Origin: a bacterium | GTDB taxonomy: Bacteria > 4484-113 > JAFGCY01 | DNA: 64,000 nucleotides | NCBI GenBank assembly: GCA_020849855.1 | Contig: JADZFO010000031.1 | Coordinates: 1-64,000, forward strand | Direction of reading: 5' to 3' | Shown here: positions 51,809-58,850 of the stretch, one piece after another | How the letters are laid out: every line of letters starts with the position of its first letter | Position numbering within the stretch: position 1 is the stretch's first letter | Notes under the pieces: generated by a model | The model's database searches: none | What the model saw: the letters and a program-made list of their open reading frames with translations, nothing else | Told to the model about the DNA's origin: nothing | Position numbers and translations under genes: made by a program

Positions 51809-52840
51809 CTAAACGGCAGAGCTGTTTTCGCCTTCCTGCTCCACTGTTCCGGTCTCTACAGTGGCGGACGCGGCGGCAGCCGCGGGCGCGGCCGCGCTGG
51901 CCTGCTCATTCAGGGCCGCAAGCTGGGACGGCGTGAGGGGCTCGCCGTCCGGGCCCACCGCCGCGATGGCCAGATTCTCGCCGCCCGGGTCCTTGAGCAC
52001 CCACAGGGCGATGCCGGCGACGAGCAGGCCGAGGAAGACCGAGAGGCCCGCCGGCGGCGCGACCGCCTGGTTCACATCGCTGCTCACTACCATCGCCGCA
52101 GCAGCCACACCGTTGAAGGTGGAGCCGAAGAGCGCGGGCACAAAGCCCGAGCGGTAGCGCAGGAAGAACCAGCTGCCGGCGAGGGCAGAAGCCATGCCGG
52201 CCAGGGAGTATGAGAGGGCCACGAACCAGGTCGGGACATCCTCCAGCATCGGGTTGGGCGCCATGGCCTGGGTCCAGCCCGTGGCCAGAGAGAGCAGCAT
52301 CAGCGTGCCGACCATGAAGGCACGGCCGCGGGTAAGCAGGCGGCGGCCCAGCCAGCCATACCAGGGCAGGGTGACCAGCGAAGCGATGAAGGCGCCAAAG
52401 AAGGCCCCGATGGTGGGCGAGCCCACCAGGGTGAAGAGCGCGATGCCGCGGAACATGCCGGCGGCGCTGGCCGGGGCTTCCTGCCCGCCGCTCTTCATCA
52501 TCATGTCCAGGTAGTCCGTCATCTCCGGGTCAATGCCCATCATGCCCAGACCCACCGACGCGACGACGACCAGCAGGCCGGCCAGCAGGCCGACGCCATA
52601 TGCGCTCCAGATGCCGGCGGCGCCGCCCCAGGTCAGGCCGCGGAAGGGCCCGGATGGCGATCCCTCCAGGCGGTTGCAGACAAATGCCATTATCAGCGGC
52701 ACAAAGAGCAGCGGCAGCATTGCCAGGCCGGCGAAATTCTTCGTCGGCTCGGGCATCTTGCCTACCGCCATCGCGCCCAAGCCGCAGACAAGGGCGAACA
52801 CGACATACACGGCGATGAAGATGATCACTTCGCGCTTCAC
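51809..52840 (-). CDS. CPBP-like multi-TM protein lacking catalytic residues
   Basis: A 343-residue membrane protein. I choose the GTG at 52840 with GGGAGG upstream. Eight or so TM helices are seen. NFAGLAMLPLLFVPLIMAF resembles the N-terminal part of CPBP (CAAX) proteases, and SLVTLPWYGWLGRRLL aligns with the EE-GWRG-L catalytic motif, but the two glutamates and the later H-x-x-x are absent. So it looks like an inactive CPBP-type protein. The C-terminal ~50 residues are Ala/Glu-rich and cytosolic. The family link is by eye only. Confidence 0.55.
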   Translation of the reverse strand: MKREVIIFIAVYVVFALVCGLGAMAVGKMPEPTKNFAGLAMLPLLFVPLIMAFVCNRLEGSPSGPFRGLTWGGAAGIWSAYGVGLLAGLLVVVASVGLGMMGIDPEMTDYLDMMMKSGGQEAPASAAGMFRGIALFTLVGSPTIGAFFGAFIASLVTLPWYGWLGRRLLTRGRAFMVGTLMLLSLATGWTQAMAPNPMLEDVPTWFVALSYSLAGMASALAGSWFFLRYRSGFVPALFGSTFNGVAAAAMVVSSDVNQAVAPPAGLSVFLGLLVAGIALWVLKDPGGENLAIAAVGPDGEPLTPSQLAALNEQASAAAPAAAAASATVETGTVEQEGENSSAV

Positions 52841-52905
52841 GCTTACCTCCCGGAAAATCGCGCCGCGACCCGCGCAGCGCATACTCTAGCCCACAGCAAG
52901 CCGGC

Positions 52906-53151
52906 TCAGCGAGCCCGCCTGGAATCCGCAGCATCAGCATCCTTCCTGCGGCGCGCCGGCCGCGCCAGGTTCCAGGCCGCTGTGCCCAGAAAGACCAGCA
53001 GCCAGAGGCTGATGCGCAGCTCGCCATACAGGAAGGCATAGACCGCATAGGCCGCCAGCAGCAGGCCCAGGGCCGGCAGCCAGATCCAGCGCTTTGCGCT
53101 GATCTGGTCGCGGGTGCGGCCCAGTGTCTGACTGATGGCTGCCCAGTTCAC
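52906..53151 (-). CDS. Small two-TM protein
   Basis: An 81-residue membrane protein with two hydrophobic stretches (WLPALGLLLAAYAVYAFLYG and LWLLVFLGTAAWNL) and a basic C-terminal tail (ARRRKDADAADSRRAR). GTG start. It lies downstream of the SPFH operon and may be its last gene. No family recognised. Confidence 0.5.
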   Translation of the reverse strand: MNWAAISQTLGRTRDQISAKRWIWLPALGLLLAAYAVYAFLYGELRISLWLLVFLGTAAWNLARPARRRKDADAADSRRAR

Positions 53152-53199
53152 TGTCTTTCAACTCCAGCGCGCAAGCTGCAGAGACTCTGCAGGGAAGCG

Positions 53200-53406
53200 C
53201 TAGTAGACAATCAGGTCCTTGTCCGCGCAGCGCCTCCGTCGGCATCCCGCGGAGCAGCCGCGGCCTGTGGCCACCTGCCAGGTGGCTGTAGCCACAGCGA
53301 CAAATAGAGCAGCCGCTCCGGCGAGCTCTCCTTCCAGCGCCAGCCAGAGCGCCAGCCCCAGGCAGGCCATGCCAAGGCAACACAGGACAGCGAGCTTAAT
53401 GTTCAT
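53200..53406 (-). CDS. Small membrane protein with Cys-rich tail
   Basis: A 68-residue protein. Start is the ATG at 53406, just inside the end of the upstream 58-residue gene, so translation is coupled. One long hydrophobic region (LAVLCCLGMACLGLALWLAL, then AALFVAVATAT) spans two helices. The tail GRGCSAGCRRRRCADK is Cys- and Arg-rich and may bind metal or nucleic acid. No family recognised. Confidence 0.5.
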   Translation of the reverse strand: MNIKLAVLCCLGMACLGLALWLALEGELAGAAALFVAVATATWQVATGRGCSAGCRRRRCADKDLIVY

Positions 53407-53572
53407 GGCGCAGCCCCCTATTGAAAGCACCCCTGAGCAGCAGGCTCAGCGGCGGGATGATTATCCCCAGCGTCAGGCCTGCGCCGCGCTGGCCATAGAG
53501 GCACAGCCCGGCGCAGACGCAGGCCAGTGTGATCGGCAGTCCGGCCCGCAGCAGTACTGCCCGGGCGGGCAT
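53396..53572 (-). CDS. 58-residue two-TM protein coupled to the SPFH gene
   Basis: Starts with ATG overlapping the SPFH gene stop (TAATG) and ends overlapping the next gene start. Two hydrophobic helices: AVLLRAGLPITLACVCAGLC and GLTLGIIIPPLSLLL. Basic N- and C-termini (MPARA, RGLRHEH). Partners of SPFH proteins are often NfeD proteins; this one is far shorter, so it could be a replacement accessory subunit. This is inference from position only. Confidence 0.5.
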   Translation of the reverse strand: MPARAVLLRAGLPITLACVCAGLCLYGQRGAGLTLGIIIPPLSLLLRGAFNRGLRHEH

Positions 53573-54561
53573 TACTGGCCGCCGCCCGGCAGGCTCGGGG
53601 GCTGGCTGTGGCGCATCGCGTCCAGCCCGCCCAGCGCACCGATGTTCATGCTGTCCAGCGCCGAGCTGGGGATGATCATCAGGCTGCCCTTCTCCTTGAG
53701 TCCCTCGAAGAGCATGTTCATCGCACGCAGATGCAGGGCCGTCGGGTTGTCGACGTACTGCTTGGATGCTTCGGCGAAGCTGGCCGCGATCTGCAGCTCG
53801 CTTTCGCCGAGGATCACGCGGGCCTGGCGCTCACGCTCGGCCTGGGCCTGGCGGCTCATCGTGTCCTGCAGCGGGCCGGGGATCTTGATCTCTCGAATCT
53901 CCACGCTCTGCACTGTTGCGCCCCAGGGCTCGGTGCGCATGTCGATGATCTCCTGCAGCTGCTTGTCCAGCACATCGCGGCCCACCAGCAGGTCGGCCAG
54001 CATGGTCTTGCCGATCAGGTCGCGCAGGGCGGTCTGGGCGGCCCAGCGCACGGCGTTCTCAAAGTCCTTCACTTCCAGGCTGGCCTTCTTGGGGTCATAG
54101 ACCAGCCAGAACATCACCGCGTCCACGTCCACCGGCACCGTATCCTTGGTCAGGGTCTGCTCGGCGGTCAGGTCCGTGCTCTGGACGCGGGTATCGATCC
54201 ACTTGGCCACAGTGTCCACAAAGGGCACCAGCCAGAACATGCCCGGCTCCATTACCTTGAGGAACTTGCCAAGGCGCAGGACGATGACGCGGTCCCACTG
54301 GTCGGCGACCTTCAGGCAGAAGAGCACCACCATGCCGATGGTCATGAAGAAGATGAAACCGGCGATGCCAAGGAAGATCGCCAGGCCGTCCTGCTGGCCC
54401 CGGGCCAGGAAGGCCACGGAAAAGAGCGTCGCCATTGAAGCGAGCATGCACAGCAGGAACCAGAAGACCGCGATGGGCGGAACCTTCTGCTGGCTGGGGC
54501 TGCCGCTGGCGGCGGTATAGGCTCCGCCGCCGCCGCCGGTATACATAATCACGCCTGCCAT
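53572..54561 (-). CDS. SPFH/Band-7 (slipin-like) membrane protein
   Basis: A 329-residue flotillin/stomatin-like protein. Two hydrophobic segments near the N-terminus (VFWFLLCMLASMATLFSVAF and AIFLGIAGFIFFMTIGMVVL) anchor it. The SPFH domain follows: DRVIVLRLGKFLKVMEPGMF, STDLTAEQTLTKDTVPVDVD, AVMFWLVYDP. A coiled coil with EAxxRxRA-type RQAQAERERQARVILGE is next. Such proteins form membrane scaffolds and regulate proteases. The Gly/Ser-rich start (YTGGGGGAYTAASG) is unusual. It follows the GntR regulator by 51 bases. Confidence 0.88.
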   Translation of the reverse strand: MAGVIMYTGGGGGAYTAASGSPSQQKVPPIAVFWFLLCMLASMATLFSVAFLARGQQDGLAIFLGIAGFIFFMTIGMVVLFCLKVADQWDRVIVLRLGKFLKVMEPGMFWLVPFVDTVAKWIDTRVQSTDLTAEQTLTKDTVPVDVDAVMFWLVYDPKKASLEVKDFENAVRWAAQTALRDLIGKTMLADLLVGRDVLDKQLQEIIDMRTEPWGATVQSVEIREIKIPGPLQDTMSRQAQAERERQARVILGESELQIAASFAEASKQYVDNPTALHLRAMNMLFEGLKEKGSLMIIPSSALDSMNIGALGGLDAMRHSQPPSLPGGGQ

Positions 54562-54612
54562 TTTTCAACTCCTCGCGCTAAGTGCGCAATAAACCGGCGC
54601 CGTGCGCCGCAA

Positions 54613-55077
54613 TCAGTCCTGCTGCAAGCTCAGCAGCTCCGCCGTCAGCTCCAGTATCTGGCGTTTGCTGAGCCCAAGCGCCTGCAGCTGGCGCAGTGTC
54701 TCGGCGAGCAGGCCCGCACCGGGCCGCTCGGCCGCTTCGCCCTCAGCCCGGGCGGCGGCGAAGGTGCCAACCCCCTTGCGCTGCACCGTATAGCCCTCGC
54801 GGGCCAGGTCGGTGTAAACGCGGCTGACGGTATTGGCATTGATGTTCAGTTCCACGGCCAGCTCCCGTACCGTCGGCAGCTGCCGTCCGGCGCTGATGAC
54901 GCCGCCCTCGATAAGCAGGCGCAGCTGGTTCTTGACCTGCACATAAATGGGCATCTCGCTGTTCAGGTCCACCCTGACCAGTCCGTGCAGGGTCCCCACG
55001 CTGGCCAGGCCGTTTACCCCGTAGGGGTCGCGCGGCTCGTCCTCAAAGGACGGCCGCCAGTCCTCTTCCCAGCTCAT
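54613..55077 (-). CDS. GntR-family repressor, YtrA type
   Basis: A 154-residue regulator. The winged helix is at ~40-105 (PIYVQVKNQLRLLIEGGVIS, PTVRELAVELNINANTVSRV, VQRKGVGTFAAAR). The rest is a short C-terminal helix, as in the YtrA subgroup that lacks a large effector domain. Overlaps DUF4177 by ATGA. The palindrome at 55269-55308 upstream of the small gene is a fitting operator, so it likely represses its own operon, including the SPFH gene. Confidence 0.85.
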   Translation of the reverse strand: MSWEEDWRPSFEDEPRDPYGVNGLASVGTLHGLVRVDLNSEMPIYVQVKNQLRLLIEGGVISAGRQLPTVRELAVELNINANTVSRVYTDLAREGYTVQRKGVGTFAAARAEGEAAERPGAGLLAETLRQLQALGLSKRQILELTAELLSLQQD

Positions 55078-55235
55078 GACTTCGGCCTCTTGAAGAAGAG
55101 GTGCAGATAGCTGCTGCCGGCTTCAACCGCGGCAGTCAGTTCCCAGCCCTGGCTGCCCAGGCCGGCCAGTTCGTCATCGATCTTCCTGATCTCGCTGACG
55201 CTCACCTGAACCCGCAGGTACTCCCATTGCTGCAT
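55074..55235 (-). CDS. Small DUF4177-like protein
   Basis: A 53-residue protein with WEYLRVQVSVSEIRKIDDEL and LGSQGWELTAAV, the DUF4177 pattern of a short beta-hairpin and helix. It ends in LHLFFKRPKS and its TGA overlaps the GntR start (ATGA). First gene of the SPFH operon. Function unknown. Confidence 0.6.
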   Translation of the reverse strand: MQQWEYLRVQVSVSEIRKIDDELAGLGSQGWELTAAVEAGSSYLHLFFKRPKS

Positions 55236-55268
55236 CTGCGACCTCGCGTGCTGCCGGGGCAGCGTTTC

Positions 55269-55308
55269 ATATTGCTAGTGTACTAGCTAACTAGTACACT
55301 AGCAATAT
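55269..55308. promoter_or_regulatory. Perfect inverted-repeat operator of the GntR operon
   Basis: Two 18-base arms, ATATTGCTAGTGTACTAG and CTAGTACACTAGCAATAT, with CTAA between. Contains AGTGTA-12-TACACT, like the sites described for YtrA regulators. It sits 34 bases before the first gene, in position to block its promoter. Confidence 0.8.
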
Positions 55309-55453
55309 ACAGCAACCGGGCTGCCGCGTCAAGTTAAATCTGCACGCAGGGAGAAGATTGGCTGAAAGCAGCTCGAAGTATCCAACAGCAGCGCCAGACA
55401 CATGCGCATGGCTCGCAGGATCTATTGACAGTGGCCCCTTTCAGCCGTCAGGC

Positions 55454-55481
55454 AAAAGAAAGGCGGGGCCGCGGCCCCGCC
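55454..55481 (-). terminator. Terminator of the TenA/PqqC-like gene
   Basis: On the minus strand a GGCGGGGCC/GGCCCCGCC stem is followed by TTTCTTTT. It begins about 30 bases past the stop. Confidence 0.8.
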
Positions 55482-55510
55482 CGTATCTCTCTCTCCAAAC
55501 TGCCCGGGCT

Positions 55511-56140
55511 TTAGCCCATGGCGCATGCGGACTCGCCGCCGTAGCGGGCGTGGATGCCGCTGAGGGCATCCCAGAGCGCGCAACTCATGCGCTCGCAGGC
55601 GGCGATGGCCTGAGCCTGCTCTTCGGCGCTGAGGGCCGCCATGCCCTCGGCCAGCATTGCGGGCTCGTCAAAGTCGCTCTCGTGCATCTCAAAGTAGGTC
55701 CCGCAGACGGCCGGCAGATCGCTATAGTGCTCCTTCAGGCCCTTGAGCTTGCTCTGGGCCGTATAGGGCTGCTGGGCCTCAAAGGCATACAGGGCGCCCA
55801 TGGCCGTGGCTCGCTCGGCGAAGAGCTCGCCCTCGGCCTCAATCAGGGCCGCGACCTCCGGGATCTGCGGCTCGCCGACGCTGGTGCCCAGCGAGGCGGC
55901 GAAGGTGCGCTCCCAGACGCGGGCATGACCGTCCTCGACGGCGGCGATGTCGCTCCAGCCCGCGCGCTCCCAGCCCAGGCCAACGCCGGCGATAAAGGCG
56001 CCGTACTCGCGGGCATAGGTCTTCAGGGCCTCAACGGGCAGCGTGCCGTTGCTCCAGGCCTGATAGAAAGGGTGCGTGAGCAGGTTCCTGCGGGCAATCA
56101 GTGCATCGCACTGCGCGTGCTTGTGGACGGATTCGTGCAT
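55511..56140 (-). CDS. TenA/PqqC-like helical protein (haem-oxygenase fold)
   Basis: A 209-residue all-helical protein of the TenA/THI-4/PqqC/CADD family. HPFYQAWSNGTLP and LKTYAREYGAFIAGV open the fold; TYFEMHESDFDE near the middle carries metal-type Glu/His residues. Family members include thiaminases, PQQ oxidase and di-iron enzymes such as CADD, a p-aminobenzoate synthase. Which activity applies cannot be told. ATG 56140 is chosen since GGTGGAGG lies five bases upstream; a GTG four codons earlier is less likely. Confidence 0.75.
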   Translation of the reverse strand: MHESVHKHAQCDALIARRNLLTHPFYQAWSNGTLPVEALKTYAREYGAFIAGVGLGWERAGWSDIAAVEDGHARVWERTFAASLGTSVGEPQIPEVAALIEAEGELFAERATAMGALYAFEAQQPYTAQSKLKGLKEHYSDLPAVCGTYFEMHESDFDEPAMLAEGMAALSAEEQAQAIAACERMSCALWDALSGIHARYGGESACAMG

Positions 56141-56168
56141 GGGGGCCTCCACCTTTCTCCTGAGATAT

Positions 56169-57932
56169 CTAGGGGCTCAAAGATTCTGCCATAGCTATGC
56201 GCGGCTGTGAAGTACTCTCAACAGCGCTTCGAATGTCAATCTGCTGCGGCGCGCCGGCGCGGAATTCCCCGGCCTGGTAAGACTCCAGTCTCAGCGGCAC
56301 TATGGTGCCAACGAGGCTCTCCGCGGCCGCATCCTGCGCCGGGGCATTGACGATCTGATAAGCCTCGCCGTGGCCATGGGCCACGCCGTCCCGGACTTCC
56401 TCAATCAGCACCTGCGCGGTCTTACCCGCGAAGCGCGGCCAGCGCTGGTCGGCGATCTGCGCGCAGTGCTCGATCAGGCGGCGGTTGCGCTCCTGTGCGA
56501 TCGACTGCGCATCGCGCTGCTGCGGGATCATCGCCGCGCGGGTGCCGGGGCGCGCGCTGAAAGGGAAGCCGTGGATGCGCTCGAAGCCGGCGGCCGTGCA
56601 GACGGCCAGCGTGTCCGCGAAGTCCTGCTCGGTCTCGGTCGGATAGCCGGTGATGATGTCAGTCGTCAGCGCGCCATCCGGGCAGGCCCGGCGGAAGGCG
56701 GCGACGCGCTGCATAAATGTATCCATGTCGTAAAGCCGCCGCATGTCGATCAGCACTTTCTCCGAGCCGCTTTGCAGCGGCAGGTGCAGGTGCGGGCACA
56801 TCCGGGGATGCGCGAGCTGCTCAAAGAAGCGCGCCTCGATCTCCTCGGGCTCGATGCTGGAGATGCGCAGGCGCGCGGCGATGCCTGTGCGCTCGAAGTG
56901 TTCATCCAGCCTCGCCAGCAGGGCGTCGATCAGGTCCCAGAGGGTCGCGTGCCCCGGGACGCGCTCATAGAGGCGGCTGCGTTTGAAGTGCGTCTGGGAG
57001 GCGATCTCATGCACCGGAGCGATCGGCGTCAGGCCGTAGTGGCCGACGTTGACGCCGGTCAGCACAATCTCGCGGTAGCCGGCCGCCAGCCGCGCGCGGG
57101 CCTCGGCCAGCAGCTCATCAAAGGGCCGCGAAACATAGGGCCGCACAAAGGGAATGATGCAGAAGCTGCAGCAGTTGTGGCAGCCGTCCTGGACTTTCAG
57201 GAAGGCGCGGGAGCGCGCCTCGCCGACGAGGCCGGTCGGAAGTCGCTGCTTGCCCTCAGGGGCTTGTCCTGAGTCCTGTGTCCTGCGTCCGGGATCGCCG
57301 GGACTTTCTTCGCGGCCTAAGGTCTTCAGCCTCGCTGGAACTATTACCGATTCGGGACTCAGGACCCGGGACCCAGGACTGGTTCCGGCGGTCTCGGCCA
57401 TCGTTTCACCAAGCGCCGATTTCGTTGATTCTGCCGGTGGGAAGAGCGTCGCCAGCCAGTCAAAGGCCTCGGTATAGAAGCTGAAGACCTGCGCGCCGGC
57501 CTCTGTGTACTGCTCGCGGGTCGCATAGTTGCGGGCCGCGCAGCCTGAGAAAAGGACGATGCTCTCGGGGCGCAGGCGCCTGACCCGGCGTACAAACTGG
57601 GCGGCCTTGCGCTCGGCCTCGGCGGTGACGCAGCAGGAGTTGATGAACACCACCGGGCGCTCAACTTCGTCTGCGCTGGGCAGCAGCAGCTCGCCTTCAT
57701 CTTCCGCGCTGCGGGCATTGGCCAGGGCGATCAGGCTGGGCGTCAGGGCATCCAGCGGCGAGCTGTCAGTGCTGTGAACAGGAACTGCCTCCTGAGCCGT
57801 GGCGGCGCTCAACTCACGCGCGGAACTGATCTCCAGCGGCGCAAAGCCGGCCTGCCGCAGCAGGTCGGCGAAGGACACGCTTTCGCTGTAGTTCACCTTG
57901 CAGCCGAAGGTCTTGATAAAGACGGGGCGCAC
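56169..57932 (-). CDS. MtaB-like tRNA methylthiotransferase, with repeat insertion
   Basis: A 587-residue radical-SAM methylthiotransferase of the MiaB/MtaB family, adding a methylthio group to modified A37 of tRNA. The N-terminal iron-sulfur cysteines are in TFGCKVN, NSCCVT and SGCAARN; the radical-SAM cysteines are CHNCCSFC; LTGVNVGHYG and LHLPLQSGS are also typical. MtaB is usually ~430 residues. Extra length comes from ~45 residues between the first and second cysteine groups and a repeat-derived stretch (57265-57382) before the radical-SAM domain. GTG start with CATAAT six bases upstream (57939-57944). Confidence 0.88.
   Translation of the reverse strand: MRPVFIKTFGCKVNYSESVSFADLLRQAGFAPLEISSARELSAATAQEAVPVHSTDSSPLDALTPSLIALANARSAEDEGELLLPSADEVERPVVFINSCCVTAEAERKAAQFVRRVRRLRPESIVLFSGCAARNYATREQYTEAGAQVFSFYTEAFDWLATLFPPAESTKSALGETMAETAGTSPGSRVLSPESVIVPARLKTLGREESPGDPGRRTQDSGQAPEGKQRLPTGLVGEARSRAFLKVQDGCHNCCSFCIIPFVRPYVSRPFDELLAEARARLAAGYREIVLTGVNVGHYGLTPIAPVHEIASQTHFKRSRLYERVPGHATLWDLIDALLARLDEHFERTGIAARLRISSIEPEEIEARFFEQLAHPRMCPHLHLPLQSGSEKVLIDMRRLYDMDTFMQRVAAFRRACPDGALTTDIITGYPTETEQDFADTLAVCTAAGFERIHGFPFSARPGTRAAMIPQQRDAQSIAQERNRRLIEHCAQIADQRWPRFAGKTAQVLIEEVRDGVAHGHGEAYQIVNAPAQDAAAESLVGTIVPLRLESYQAGEFRAGAPQQIDIRSAVESTSQPRIAMAESLSP
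57265..57382 (-). repeat. Heptamer-type palindromic element within the mtaB-like gene
   Basis: Arms TGTCCTGAGTCCTGTGTCCT (57265 on) and its near complement ending at 57382 are built from GTCCTGxG units. Read in frame as low-complexity residues between the N-terminal and radical-SAM domains. Confidence 0.75.
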
Positions 57933-58037
57933 GATGTGATTATGCCAGCGGCGCTGAAAGGCGGCGAAGTTCAGAACCTGCCTGCCAGCAATAACTTCAA
58001 AGCAGACAGATAGCAGGTACTGCTAGGATAATGCTGT

Positions 58038-58850
58038 ATGGATATTGGCGCGAATGAAAACACACTAAGCGTCAGGGAAGGTCACGCGCTCCTGCTGAAC
58101 ATACGCGACCAGCTCGACCGCCAACAGCAGTATTTCAATCCCAGGCTCAGCGCGCTGTTTGCCACGCTGTTTCTCGGCGGAGGCACTATCAGGGGATTCT
58201 CCTGGCTGATCTTTGGCAGGCCACTCCACAATGATGTTGATGAAAGCTGGTGGTGGGAGTTACTTTGGCGGTTTGTCGGCCTCGGCATCCTTACGCTCTT
58301 CTGGCTTTTGATCTTGCGCATCAAGCAGCACACAGTTCTGCATGAGACTGAGTACCTGAGCCGGCAACTGGCAGACCTCCCGCTGGACTTTGCCTCCCGC
58401 GCGGCCTTTCACTGGTCCGTCTGGGACAGCCGGCGCAGCGCAGGCAAGCTTCAACCCGCTCTCTCCTTGCCACGCAGCGGCTGGAACGCATGCATTGACG
58501 GCATCAAGCGCGACTACTTCCAGGCAGTCAAAGAAGCCGGGCGGCCGCCCTGGCGCCATGCCTGGACACGTTCAGCCAACTTCATCCTGCCTGCGCTGGC
58601 GGTACTGTCTGTTTTTTCTTCCTGGCTTTTGTATGATCATGTCGGCCAGACCATTGAGGACCGTTTGTTCAGCCTGACTGCACTGTGCTTGACGCTTTGG
58701 ATCCTGATCTGGGCAGTTTTTCAGGATGTGCGCCGCCATGCCCTGGACTGGGCTCTGCTGCAGCGCGTCAACCTGGCGCTCAGTCAGTTCCCGGCCCCTG
58801 CGCCTGTGGATTCTGTTGCCCCCACTGAGGCTGCAGGGCAACCAGGCTAA
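58038..58850 (+). CDS. Four-TM membrane protein, unknown
   Basis: A 270-residue integral membrane protein. Hydrophobic pairs lie at ~38-60 and 75-92, then ~188-206 and 215-235, with a cytosolic loop of ~90 residues holding an Arg-rich WDSRRSAGK. GATAAT is five bases before the ATG. Trp-rich stretch DESWWWELLWRF precedes the second helix. The stop overlaps by four bases the convergent lipoprotein gene. No family recognised. Confidence 0.55.
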   Translation: MDIGANENTLSVREGHALLLNIRDQLDRQQQYFNPRLSALFATLFLGGGTIRGFSWLIFGRPLHNDVDESWWWELLWRFVGLGILTLFWLLILRIKQHTVLHETEYLSRQLADLPLDFASRAAFHWSVWDSRRSAGKLQPALSLPRSGWNACIDGIKRDYFQAVKEAGRPPWRHAWTRSANFILPALAVLSVFSSWLLYDHVGQTIEDRLFSLTALCLTLWILIWAVFQDVRRHALDWALLQRVNLALSQFPAPAPVDSVAPTEAAGQPG

